Positions 13,336 through 20,824 of a DNA stretch of 21,807 bases are shown piece by piece. Below the pieces are notes generated by a model. That model saw only the letters and a list, made by a program, of their open reading frames with translations, was not told where the DNA came from and made no database searches. The stretch is from a virus: positions 1-21,807 of the IMG/VR virus record IMGVR_UViG_3300034120_000269; one strand, 5' to 3'. The position numbers and the translations under genes were made by a program. Position 1 is the stretch's first letter. Every line of letters begins with the position of its first letter.

Positions 13336-15107
13336 ATTTAGAGTTAAAAAGCAATTTTGATAAGGTTGTTAAAGATGTAAACGACCTTAAAAAAGGTATG
13401 CAAAATGTCCAAAAGGAAACTGAAGATATTGGCAAATCAGCAAAGAACGCAGAAAAGGGTGTTAAATCTATTGGTGAAGGATTTAAAGCGATAGGTTTAT
13501 CTATTAAAGCAATGGGTATAGGTTTGCTTCTTGAAGCTTTTGCTATACTTAAAGATGTGTTTTCACAAAATCAAGTAGTAGCTGATAAATTTGCAACTGC
13601 TTTAGGTGCTTTATCTAAAGTATTTAATGATTTAGTTAATTTTTTAATTAAAAATATTCCTGTTGTTGTAGATTTCTTTAAAGATATATTTGAGAATCCA
13701 CAAAAACACATTGAAAAATTAGGAACTTTAATTCAAGAAAATTTAATTGAACGCTTTAATTCGTTATTAAAAACCGCAGGTTATTTAGGCGAAGCATTAG
13801 GAAACTTGTTTGAAGGTAAATTTGCAGCCGCAGTTGAATCAGTTAAAAAAGCAGGTAAAGAATCAATAGATGTTTTTACAGGTGTAAACAATTCGGTTGA
13901 TAGAGCAGGAGAAGCTATCGATAAAATTGGTGGTGCAATTAGTAAATATGGTAAAGAAACTTGGAACGCGGCAGCAGCAAATGTAGCATTACAAAATGCA
14001 GCTTTAATTGCAGCAGCACAGCAAGCTAAATTAGTTGAACAATATGATAGACAAGCAGAGGCACAAAGACAAATACGTGACAATGATTTATTAAGTATTG
14101 AAGATAGAATAACTGCAAATAATAAATTAAAAGATGTTTTAGACAAACAAGAAAAAGCAATGATTTCTGCGGCTGATTTACAATTGCAAGCAGCACAAAA
14201 CACTTATGCTAATAACAAATCAATAGAAAACCAAGTAGCTTTAATTAACGCGCAAGCAAACATAGAGGGTGTACTTGCACAGGTTAAAGGCTTAAAAAGT
14301 GAACAACTTTCAAATGAAATTTCTTTAACCAAAGAATTAGTTGCTTTAAAACAAACTGATGTTGATGCTACTGCTGCATTAGCTTTAGAAAATAAAAAGT
14401 TTAACGCTTCTTTAAATGATGATAATATAGCAAGATTAAATGCAGAAAGAGAAATACTACTTGCTGAACAAGAAACAGAAAGACAAAGATTACAATTAAA
14501 AATCGATGGTGCGGCAGAAGGTACACAAGCAAGGGTAGATGCTGAAATAGAATACAAAACAAGAATGCAAGAAATCGGAAACGAAATTAAGCAAAATGAA
14601 AAAGATAATGCTGATGCAAGTAAAGAAATAGAAAAAGAAAAAGCTGCAGCACGTGATGCTTATTTAACTGCGGGAAGTAATGCTTTAAAAAATGCTGCTG
14701 CTTTGGCAGGCGAAGCTACAGATGCAGGTAAAGGATTAGCTATTGCGGCTACTACAATAGATACGTATCAATCAGCAGTTAGTTCTTATAAATCGTTATC
14801 AGGTATTCCTGTAGTCGGGCCTGCATTAGGTGCTGCTGCTGCGGGTGTAGCTATTGCAACGGGTTTAATGACTGTAAAAAATATATTAGCAGTTAAAGTT
14901 CCCGGTGGTAGTAGTAGTGGTGGTGGTGCTCCCGCTACAGGTGCTGCTCCTAATTTTAACGTAGTAGGTGCTACAGGTGTTAATCAATTAGCAGGTGCAA
15001 TTAGCAATAGAGAACAACAACCTGTCCAAGCGTATGTAGTAGCAAATAACGTAACTACTGCGCAAGGTTTAGATAGAAATATAATTCGTTCAGCTACATT
15101 AGGATAA
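13314..15107 (+). CDS. Tail tape measure protein (597 aa)
   Basis: This is likely the protein that sets tail length and is ejected with DNA. The N-terminus is a long helix (residues 10-56, NFDKVVKDVNDLKKGMQNVQ), then a hydrophobic stretch (about 57-83, with IKAMGIGLLLEAFAILKDVF) and further membrane-active-looking segments (VNFLIKNIPVVVDFF). The middle is long coiled coil rich in Ala, Gln, Glu and Lys. Near the end is an Ala/Gly-rich segment (IPVVGPALGAAAAGVAIATG) and a Gly/Ser linker at 529-538. By the usual 0.15 nm per residue, 597 residues would give a tail of roughly 90 nm, short for a siphovirus. No peptidase or lysozyme motif is visible. Confidence 0.85.
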   Translation: MAEKYEIDLELKSNFDKVVKDVNDLKKGMQNVQKETEDIGKSAKNAEKGVKSIGEGFKAIGLSIKAMGIGLLLEAFAILKDVFSQNQVVADKFATALGALSKVFNDLVNFLIKNIPVVVDFFKDIFENPQKHIEKLGTLIQENLIERFNSLLKTAGYLGEALGNLFEGKFAAAVESVKKAGKESIDVFTGVNNSVDRAGEAIDKIGGAISKYGKETWNAAAANVALQNAALIAAAQQAKLVEQYDRQAEAQRQIRDNDLLSIEDRITANNKLKDVLDKQEKAMISAADLQLQAAQNTYANNKSIENQVALINAQANIEGVLAQVKGLKSEQLSNEISLTKELVALKQTDVDATAALALENKKFNASLNDDNIARLNAEREILLAEQETERQRLQLKIDGAAEGTQARVDAEIEYKTRMQEIGNEIKQNEKDNADASKEIEKEKAAARDAYLTAGSNALKNAAALAGEATDAGKGLAIAATTIDTYQSAVSSYKSLSGIPVVGPALGAAAAGVAIATGLMTVKNILAVKVPGGSSSGGGAPATGAAPNFNVVGATGVNQLAGAISNREQQPVQAYVVANNVTTAQGLDRNIIRSATLG

Positions 15108-15303
15108 ATAAAAACTATTAAAAAACATATTACTATAAATAAAAACTTGCGCTGTTAAGTATTGATTTTAAAGGGATTTTTAATTTAATAAACAAACTAA
15201 AAAAAAACAACAGGTAATATATAAAATAAAGAAAGTGCTTTAAAACGCAAAAAAAGCTATTTAAAACAAAATCAATAAAATTTAATTTTAAAATAAAAAC
15301 AAA
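15108..15303 (+). promoter_or_regulatory. 196-nt AT-rich junction between tail and capsid modules, with late-leader motif
   Basis: This is the longest non-coding stretch in the window. It contains no ORF and no convincing terminator. A local GC-richer island (ACTTGCGCTGTTAAGT, 15146-15161) stands out in otherwise A/T sequence. The last 44 nt (15260-15303) carry the late-leader motif: TTTAAAACAA (15260-15269), then TAATTTTA (15283-15290), an A-rich run and ATG 15304. It probably starts transcription or translation of the capsid module. Confidence 0.45.
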
Positions 15304-15882
15304 ATGCGAATAGTAGAATTAATATTAGATGATGATAAAGCTACAGGTGTAGAAGCAATTTCAATTGTAGAAAATCCTGCAATAGAAGAAAACTTTGTAG
15401 CACTAAATAAAGAAATAGAAATTAAACTTGCTGAAGTAGATTCTGATAAAAGAATTTTAATGGGTGCTGCATTAATACCTAATAAAAATATTTACAGAAG
15501 AAGCGGTGATGATGAATACTATATTTTCTTTTCAAAAGATACAGTAAAAAAAGCAAGTGAGTTATATCTAATGAATGGGTTTCAAAATAATGCAACTTTA
15601 GAACATAGCACAAAGTTAAAAGATTTATCAGTAGTTGAATCTTGGATAGTAGAAAGTGAAGTAGACAAATCACGTAACTATGGTTTAGAAATGCCTATTG
15701 GAACTTGGATGGTTTCTATGAAAGTAAACAACGAAGATATTTGGCAGGAGTTTGTTAAAACTAAAAAAGTTAAAGGTTTCAGCATTGAAGGATACTTCAG
15801 CGACAAAGTAGAAATGAACTTTCAAAAAGCTAAAGATGATGAATTGATTGAAAAAATTAAACAACTACTAAAAGATGAGTAA
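15304..15882 (+). CDS. Prohead protease, XkdF-like (Peptidase S78_2 type)
   Basis: This is likely the serine protease that matures proheads by cleaving scaffold and capsid precursor. The 192 aa match the XkdF-like layout. The N-terminal ELILDDDKATGVEAISIVEN is followed by PAIEENF. Next come RILMGAALIPNKNIYR and YYIFFSKDTVKKASELYL. LEHST at 99-103 has the candidate catalytic His101, and VKGFSIEGYF at 156-165 has the candidate nucleophile Ser160. ESWIVES, EMPIGTWMVSMKV and DIWQEFVK are also characteristic. It is followed by scaffold-like and capsid genes, the expected neighbours. A late-leader motif lies upstream. The third catalytic residue cannot be fixed from one sequence. Confidence 0.85.
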   Translation: MRIVELILDDDKATGVEAISIVENPAIEENFVALNKEIEIKLAEVDSDKRILMGAALIPNKNIYRRSGDDEYYIFFSKDTVKKASELYLMNGFQNNATLEHSTKLKDLSVVESWIVESEVDKSRNYGLEMPIGTWMVSMKVNNEDIWQEFVKTKKVKGFSIEGYFSDKVEMNFQKAKDDELIEKIKQLLKDE

Positions 15883-16027
15883 AGAAATAAAAACAACTTC
15901 ACCAAAAGGCGGTAAACGTGGTTGCTTGTGTAAAGATAATACGTACAACTCTAAATGCTGCAATGGTAAGTTACGTGAACAAGGTATAGGTACTTTAGTA
16001 GGACAAGGCAACGAACCTGCGCAGTAA
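15875..16027 (+). CDS. Small Cys-rich 50-aa protein
   Basis: ATG 15875 overlaps the protease stop by 8 nt, and the frame ends TAA 16025-16027. The centre is GCLCKDNTYNSKCCNGKLRE, giving four Cys as C17-x-C19 and C28-C29, followed by QGIGTLVGQG. I have seen this Cys/QGIG pattern in small proteins next to capsid genes of Bacteroidota phages, always unnamed. A metal site or disulfide knot is possible. Being wedged between the protease and scaffold region, it may take part in capsid assembly, but this is context only. Confidence 0.68.
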   Translation: MSKEIKTTSPKGGKRGCLCKDNTYNSKCCNGKLREQGIGTLVGQGNEPAQ

Positions 16028-16073
16028 TTTATAACAATTTAAAACAACAATTATTAATATAAAAAATTTTACT
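16028..16073 (+). promoter_or_regulatory. Late-leader motif, copy before the coiled-coil/scaffold/capsid group
   Basis: TTTATAACAATTT (16028-16040) and TTATTA (16051-16056) have the same offsets (positions 1, 7 and 24 of the block) as in the copies at 7920 and 18646, followed by an A run and ATG at 16074. The block starts right after the TAA of the Cys-rich gene. Confidence 0.5.
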
Positions 16074-16445
16074 ATGACACCTGAAGCACTAAAGATTTTA
16101 AACAAGTTTCAAAAAACTGAATTAACTGCGCAAAAAGTTGAATTAGCAGCAGGTGATGAAGAATCAAAAAAAATAGAAACTATTTGGAAGGAAGGCCAAA
16201 ACATCAGAAGTCAAGCATTAAAAGAAGCTATTTCCAAAGTTGATGCTTATACTAAAGAAATGGTTAATTTAAGAGTAAAAATGTTTAAAGATTCACAAAC
16301 ATTTTCTGCAAAATATAAAGAATTAGTTGGTGAAAGTGCAGATAACACTCAACAAATAAAAGATTGGAATAATGCTATTAGAATTGCTGATTCAAGAATA
16401 AATGAATTAGATAGTTTTAAAAAACAATTATCAGGAATACTTTAA
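16074..16445 (+). CDS. Hypothetical 123-aa coiled-coil protein in the capsid module
   Basis: I do not recognise this protein. It is entirely helical and charged (MTPEALKILNKFQKTELTAQ; KEAISKVDAYTKEMVNLRVK; IRIADSRINELDSFKKQL), probably a long coiled coil or helical bundle. There are no Cys residues and no membrane segment. Its place between the protease and the acidic scaffold-like gene suggests a capsid assembly or minor head role. It is separated from the next gene by 18 nt. Confidence 0.6.
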   Translation: MTPEALKILNKFQKTELTAQKVELAAGDEESKKIETIWKEGQNIRSQALKEAISKVDAYTKEMVNLRVKMFKDSQTFSAKYKELVGESADNTQQIKDWNNAIRIADSRINELDSFKKQLSGIL

Positions 16446-16463
16446 ATAACTAAATAAGTAAAT

Positions 16464-17000
16464 ATGAATGTAATTAACGAAATTAAAACTCTTTTGGGAA
16501 TGGAGGTAAAACTTGCCCAAATGAAACTTGAAGATGGTGTTACTGTTATCGAAGCAGAAGTGTTTGAAGCAGAAGCAGCCGTATTCATTGTAAATGGTGA
16601 AGATAGAATTGCTTTACCTGTAGGGGAATACAAACTTGAAGATGGAAACATTTTGAAAGTTGAAGTAGAAGGTGTTATTGCTTCTATTGAAATGCCTGCT
16701 GAAGAAGCCCCTGCTGAAGAAGAAGTTGCGCCTGAAGCTGAAGTAGAAGTTGAAGCGCAAGCTGCTGCTCCTAAACGTGTAGTTGAATCAATCACTAAAG
16801 AAATGTTCTTTTCTGAAATTGAAAAACTACGTGCAGAAATTGCTGAATTAAAATCAGTAAAACAAGAGTTAAGTGCTGAAGTTGATGTACAACCTTTAAC
16901 ACACTCACCGGAAGTTAAATCTTCTGTTAAATTAAATAAAATTTCATCTAATCGAACAATGTCTACACAAGACCTTGTAATGTCTAAACTTTTTAACTAA
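16464..17000 (+). CDS. Scaffold-like capsid assembly protein (178 aa)
   Basis: This is probably the scaffolding protein around which the prohead forms. The N-terminus (IKTLLGMEVKLAQMKLEDGV, then EAEVFEAEAAVF and LPVGEYKLEDGNIL) looks like a small beta domain. A strongly acidic Glu/Ala/Pro linker follows at about 78-98, then a coiled coil (MFFSEIEKLRAEIAELKSVK). The C-terminal tail NRTMSTQDLVMSKLFN is the kind of short terminal helix that binds capsid subunits. Proteins with this layout occur directly before the major capsid gene in many Bacteroidota phages. Gene order (protease upstream, capsid 9 nt downstream) agrees. The assignment is by architecture and context. Confidence 0.72.
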   Translation: MNVINEIKTLLGMEVKLAQMKLEDGVTVIEAEVFEAEAAVFIVNGEDRIALPVGEYKLEDGNILKVEVEGVIASIEMPAEEAPAEEEVAPEAEVEVEAQAAAPKRVVESITKEMFFSEIEKLRAEIAELKSVKQELSAEVDVQPLTHSPEVKSSVKLNKISSNRTMSTQDLVMSKLFN

Positions 17001-17009
17001 ATATAAAAA

Positions 17010-17954
17010 ATGGCTACTACTACTTCTATTACTTCTACCTACGCGGGAGAATTTGCAGGGAAATACATCTCAGCTGCATTATTATCAGGTTCAACTATTG
17101 CAAATGGTGGAATCGAAGTTTTACCTAACGTAAAATACAAACAAGTAATTCAAAAAATTGCTACAGATGGTATTGTAAAAAATGCTACTTGTGATTTTGA
17201 TGCTACTTCTACAGTTACACTAACTGAAAGAATTATTACACCTGAAGAATTCCAAGTAAATTTACAACTTTGTAAAAAAGATTTCCATAACACTTGGGAA
17301 GCGATTACAATGGGTTATTCTGCCTTTGATAATTTGCCTCCTTCATTTGCTGATTTCTTAATTGCTCACGTAGCCGCTAAAGTTGCTGAAAAAACAGAAC
17401 AAAACATTTGGAAAGGTGCTACTGCTACTGCAGGTGAATTTGATGGATTTGTAACTTTGGCTACTGCTGATGCTACAGTTCTTGACGTTGCTTCTCCTGC
17501 TGCAGGTGGTGTTACTTCAGGTAACGTAATTGCTGAAATGGGCAAATTAGTAGATTTAATTCCTGCTGCATTGTACGGAAAAGAAGATTTGTACTTATAC
17601 GTTTCACAATCAGTTGCTCGTGATTATGTACGTGCTTTAGGTGGTTTTGGTGCAAGTGGCTTAGGTGCTAACGGTACTAACGCAATGGGTACTCAATGGT
17701 GGAATAATGGTTCACTTTCTTTTGACGGAATCAAAGTATTCGTAGCAGAAGGAATGGCTACAGATTATATGATGGCTGCACAAAAATCAAACTTATATTT
17801 CGGAACAGGTTTGTTATCAGACCAAAACGAAGTTCAATTAATTGATATGTCGCCAATCGATGGTTCACAAAATGTAAGAGTTGTAATGCGTTTTACTGCT
17901 GTAGTTCAATACGGAATTGGTAGTGAAATTGTATTGTACACTCCTGCTGCATAA
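17010..17954 (+). CDS. Major capsid protein (HK97-fold)
   Basis: This is the main shell subunit. The 314 aa begin MATTTSITSTYAGEFAGKYI, without a long delta domain, in keeping with a separate scaffold protein. It contains segments typical of this capsid family in Bacteroidota phages: GGIEVLPNVKYKQVIQKIAT, ITPEEFQVNLQLCKKDFHNT and FADFLIAHVAAKVAEKTEQN. Later come GKEDLYLYVSQSVARDYVRA, a Gly/Asn-rich loop and FDGIKVFVAEGM, then RVVMRFTAVVQYGIGSEIVL. GC-richer codons and many GCT Ala codons suggest high expression. A strong terminator follows 18 nt after the stop. The HK97 fold is inferred from family resemblance and context. Confidence 0.87.
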   Translation: MATTTSITSTYAGEFAGKYISAALLSGSTIANGGIEVLPNVKYKQVIQKIATDGIVKNATCDFDATSTVTLTERIITPEEFQVNLQLCKKDFHNTWEAITMGYSAFDNLPPSFADFLIAHVAAKVAEKTEQNIWKGATATAGEFDGFVTLATADATVLDVASPAAGGVTSGNVIAEMGKLVDLIPAALYGKEDLYLYVSQSVARDYVRALGGFGASGLGANGTNAMGTQWWNNGSLSFDGIKVFVAEGMATDYMMAAQKSNLYFGTGLLSDQNEVQLIDMSPIDGSQNVRVVMRFTAVVQYGIGSEIVLYTPAA

Positions 17955-17972
17955 TCATAATAAATAAACAAG

Positions 17973-18006
17973 AAAAGGTGGTGCAATAAACATCACCTTT
18001 TTTTTT
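17973..18006 (+). terminator. Strong intrinsic terminator after the capsid gene
   Basis: AAAAGGTGGTG (17973-17983) pairs with CATCACCTTTT (17991-18001) as an 11-bp stem with one G-U pair (17981 with 17993) and a 7-nt loop. An uninterrupted T tract (17998-18006) follows. This is the best terminator in the window. Confidence 0.88.
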
Positions 18007-18027
18007 ATTAATGCTTCAAACAAAAAA

Positions 18028-18045
18028 GATAATTAATTGATTATC
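18028..18045. promoter_or_regulatory. Dyad GATAAT-N6-ATTATC before the tail tube gene
   Basis: A perfect 6-bp inverted repeat (18028-18033 and 18040-18045) lies in the 63-nt gap between the capsid terminator and ATG 18070. The gap must hold whatever starts the tail tube transcript, if the terminator is efficient. No TAnnTTTG box is present, and the late-leader motif is at best degenerate here. Confidence 0.35.
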
Positions 18046-18069
18046 AATAACTTATAAAAAAATTTCAAA

Positions 18070-18597
18070 ATGGCTTGTGATATAACACTCGGAAGATTAG
18101 AACCCTGTAAATCAGCAGTAGGCGGTTTAAAAGCTGTTTATTTTGTGAATTGGGGTGATGCAACAGGATACACGTACAACGCAACAAATACAGATGTAAT
18201 TGACACCGTTACAGGTACACCTTCAGCATATAAATACGAATTAAAAGGAACGAATAGTTTTGACCAAACTATAACTTCTTCACGTGAAAACGGAACTACA
18301 TTTTTTGACCAAAGTGTAAAACTTCAGTTGAAAAGTTTAGATATTGTTACACATAAACAAATCAAATTGCTTGCTTATGGTAGACCACAAGTGATTGTAG
18401 AAGATAACAACGGAAACTTATTCTATTGTGGTTTAGAACACGGAATGGAAGTTACAGGTGGAACTATTGTTTCAGGAACTGTAATGGGCGATTTATCAGG
18501 ATACACATTAGAGTTGAAAGGAATGGAACGTGTAGCAGCTAATTTTATCGGTGATGATTTAGCAGGCGCAGGATTTACTATTGTTTTAGGTAGTTAA
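18070..18597 (+). CDS. Major tail tube protein (175 aa)
   Basis: This probably forms the tail tube. It reads MACDITLGRLEPCKSAVGGL, then KAVYFVNWGD, YKYELKGTNSFDQTITSSRE, NGTTFFDQSVKLQLKSLDIV, THKQIKLLAYGRPQVIVEDN and LEHGMEVTGGTIVSGTVMGD. I recognise these as conserved blocks of the main tail protein in Bacteroidota siphophages. The beta-rich composition and length fit a tube protein. The gene stands alone between two terminators (17973-18006 and 18618-18643), as expected for a highly expressed monocistronic unit. It is separated from the tail operon by the whole capsid module, an unusual position. Confidence 0.78.
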   Translation: MACDITLGRLEPCKSAVGGLKAVYFVNWGDATGYTYNATNTDVIDTVTGTPSAYKYELKGTNSFDQTITSSRENGTTFFDQSVKLQLKSLDIVTHKQIKLLAYGRPQVIVEDNNGNLFYCGLEHGMEVTGGTIVSGTVMGDLSGYTLELKGMERVAANFIGDDLAGAGFTIVLGS

Positions 18598-18617
18598 TTT
18601 ATTCTTACAATTTAATT

Positions 18618-18643
18618 AAGGGTGGCATTAGCTACCCTTTTTT
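18618..18643 (+). terminator. Intrinsic terminator after the tail tube gene
   Basis: AAGGGTGGC (18618-18626) pairs with GCTACCCTT (18631-18639), a 9-bp stem with one G-U pair (18624 with 18633) and a 4-nt ATTA loop, followed by T6 (18638-18643). The core stem matches those at 1749 and 7869. Confidence 0.85.
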
Positions 18644-18645
18644 AT

Positions 18646-18690
18646 TTTAAAACAATTTCGACTTTTATTTATTATTTAATAAAAAATAGA
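18646..18690 (+). promoter_or_regulatory. Late-leader motif, copy before the portal group
   Basis: TTTAAAACAATTTC (18646-18659) and TTATTATT (18669-18676), followed by an A run and ATG 18691. It has the same length and offsets as the block at 7920-7964 and, like that one, starts directly after a terminator. Confidence 0.5.
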
Positions 18691-19032
18691 ATGATAGTTT
18701 TAAAGGATTCTACATACACACAAAATTTCAAGTTTATGCCACGTAGTTGTAATATTACTTCTATGGTGTTTAAAGATGAATTAGCAAATGTAGAACACGA
18801 AATAGAAAACCCTGTACTTGTAACAGAAAAGTATTGGATGCAATTTCAAGAAGATTTAACGTTTGAATTTCTAATAGATGGGCGTACATATAACTTAACT
18901 TGTTTTGATGGCGCAAACGTCGTTTATAGAGATAAAATAATGTGTACAAATCAATCTATTTCTACATACACAATTAATCAGGGTGTTTACGTTGCACACG
19001 CTACATCTAATGAATTTATAATATATGACTAA
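18691..19032 (+). CDS. Hypothetical 113-aa beta-rich structural-region protein
   Basis: I chose ATG 18691. The frame is open back to an ATG at 18622, but that start lies inside the terminator stem and the added 23 residues look non-coding. The product begins MIVLKDSTYTQNFKFMPRSC, has LTFEFLIDGRTYNLTCFDG and ends in the strand NEFIIYD. It looks all-beta, and its last 8 nt overlap the portal gene. The position at the head of the portal group suggests a minor virion protein or a fibre-related component. I recognise no family with confidence. Confidence 0.65.
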   Translation: MIVLKDSTYTQNFKFMPRSCNITSMVFKDELANVEHEIENPVLVTEKYWMQFQEDLTFEFLIDGRTYNLTCFDGANVVYRDKIMCTNQSISTYTINQGVYVAHATSNEFIIYD

Positions 19033-20821
19033 TAATATTTCAGTTGTTAATTTATCGGCTTATACATCGCCTGAAATTCGAGAAAGTAAAAGAAATAATT
19101 ACATCGAATACGGAAACGATAACAATTACTTTCAGTACTTAATTGATAGATTCCTTTATAGTACTTCAAATGGTGCTATTATTACCGGTATTACTAATAT
19201 GATATACGGTAAAGGATTAGGTGCATTAGATGCTAATAGAAAACCTAACGAGTACGCACAAATGGTGTCTATCATTAAACCTGACTGTTTAAAGAAAGTA
19301 GCATTAGAACGCAAGTTATTAGGAATGGCTGCAATGCAAGTTGTAATGGAAAAGAATTTAGTTAAATCTATTTCACATTTTCCTATGCATACTTTACGTG
19401 CTGAAAAATGCAACGATAAAGGCGAAATTGAAAATTGGTATTACTTCCCTGATTGGACAAAAAAGAAGCCAAGCGAAGAACCTAAAAAGATTCCTGCTTT
19501 TGGTTTTGGTAATGGAAACGAAGTAGAAATTTATATTATTAAACCATACGTTTCAGGGTTTCACTATTATACACCTATAGATTATTCAGGCGCTTTGCCT
19601 TATGCTTATTTAGAGGAATCAATAGGCGATTACCTTATTAACGATATTGCCAACGGATTTAGCGGTACTAAAGTTATCAATTTCAACAATGGTATTCCTT
19701 CTGAAGAAATGCGTGATAGAATCAAACGTGATGTTCTTTCTAAGGTAACAGGCGCACAAGGTGAAAAAGTAATTATAGCTTTTAATGCCAACGCTGAATC
19801 TAAAACTACAGTAGATGATTTACCTTTAACTGATGCACCTGCACATTACGAGTACTTAAGCAAAGAATGTTTTGAAAAACTAATCGTAGGACACCGTGTA
19901 ACTTCACCTATGCTTTTAGGAGTACGTACAGGTGATGGTGGATTAGGAAACAATGCAGATGAAATTAAAACTGCTACTTTATTGTTTGACAATATTGTAA
20001 TTAAACCATACCAAGAAGAAATTTGTTCAGCATTAGATACAATTTTAGCAGTAAATAGTATTTCTTTAAAATTATACTTTAGAACTATTCAACCATTAGA
20101 ATTTACTGATTTAGAAAACACTACAACACAAGAACAAGTAGCTGAAGAAACAGGTTTAAGTTCACACACTTGTTTAGCTTCTGAATCTATAGCTGATGAA
20201 TTAATAAACAAAGGCGAAGTATTAGGTGATGAATGGTTATTGATTGATGAAACAGAAGTAGATTACGATTTAGAAGAAGAATTAGATTTTGAATTAGAAT
20301 CTATAAATAAAAAAGAAGATAAATCACTACTATCTAAAGTATGGAATTTTGTTAGTACAGGAACTGCAAGGCCAAACATTAAAAGTCCTGAGCAAGATAA
20401 AGTAATTGATGGTGTAAACTTTATTACACGTTACGTTTATAGCGGTAATTTAACAGGCGAAAGAGAATTTTGCAATAAAATGTTAAATGCAGATAAAGTA
20501 TATCGTAAAGAAGATATTATAGCTATGAAAAATCAAAAAGTAAATCCGGGCTTTGGTGTTAAAGGTTCTGATTTTGTGGATGTTTGGTTATACAAAGGCG
20601 GGCCGAGATGCGAACATAAATGGTTACGTAGAACGTATGCAAATTTAGAAGGTGTAAAAGTTGACCCTACAAGTGGAACTGCTAAACCATTAAGCAATAG
20701 AATAGCTGAAAAGTACGGATATAGAATTAGAAACGAAAAGGAAGTATCTATGAAGCCTGCTGATATGCCAACAAAAGGTTACACACAAGAATATTGGGAT
20801 AAAATGGGATTTAAAAACTAA
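19025..20821 (+). CDS. Portal protein with C-terminal minor-head-like extension (598 aa)
   Basis: Residues 1 to about 400 form a portal of the type found in Bacteroidota phages. GAIITGITNMIYGKGLGALD lies near 49-68. LGMAAMQVVMEKN, YIEYGNDNNYFQYLIDRFLY, RVTSPMLLGVRTGDGGLGNN and the LLFDNIVIKPYQEEI helix are further blocks. After an acidic linker (about 400-440), a second domain starts near residue 460. It has RYVYSGNLTGEREFC (C483), YRKEDIIAMKN, NPGFG and VDVWLYKGGPRCEHKWLRRTY (C529, H531). The second part recalls C-terminal portions of MuF-type minor head proteins in its Cys/His/Trp pattern, so this may be a portal-minor head fusion. The portal assignment is firm; the extension's identity is inference. 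A 4-nt gap precedes the connector gene. Confidence 0.83.
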   Translation: MTNNISVVNLSAYTSPEIRESKRNNYIEYGNDNNYFQYLIDRFLYSTSNGAIITGITNMIYGKGLGALDANRKPNEYAQMVSIIKPDCLKKVALERKLLGMAAMQVVMEKNLVKSISHFPMHTLRAEKCNDKGEIENWYYFPDWTKKKPSEEPKKIPAFGFGNGNEVEIYIIKPYVSGFHYYTPIDYSGALPYAYLEESIGDYLINDIANGFSGTKVINFNNGIPSEEMRDRIKRDVLSKVTGAQGEKVIIAFNANAESKTTVDDLPLTDAPAHYEYLSKECFEKLIVGHRVTSPMLLGVRTGDGGLGNNADEIKTATLLFDNIVIKPYQEEICSALDTILAVNSISLKLYFRTIQPLEFTDLENTTTQEQVAEETGLSSHTCLASESIADELINKGEVLGDEWLLIDETEVDYDLEEELDFELESINKKEDKSLLSKVWNFVSTGTARPNIKSPEQDKVIDGVNFITRYVYSGNLTGEREFCNKMLNADKVYRKEDIIAMKNQKVNPGFGVKGSDFVDVWLYKGGPRCEHKWLRRTYANLEGVKVDPTSGTAKPLSNRIAEKYGYRIRNEKEVSMKPADMPTKGYTQEYWDKMGFKN

Positions 20822-20824
20822 CAA

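Noticed and set aside
13781-14557. Long reverse-strand ORFs (140 and 117 aa) opposite the tape measure
   Set aside because: They are Ala/Ser/Cys-rich mirror images of the Ala-rich coding strand, lack their own leaders, and run against a strongly supported gene.
15108-15303. Replication origin or attachment site in the AT-rich gap
   Set aside because: No iterons, DnaA-box cluster, strong dyad or tRNA-like end is visible. AT-richness alone is not evidence in this genome.
16442-16795. Reverse-strand ORF rich in Ser, Thr and Ala (117 aa)
   Set aside because: It is the complement of the Glu/Ala-rich scaffold gene (GAA/GCT codons read backwards). No independent support.
18622-18690. Upstream ATG (18622) for the 113-aa gene
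   Set aside because: It lies inside the terminator stem after the tail tube gene, and the extra residues do not look like a natural N-terminus.
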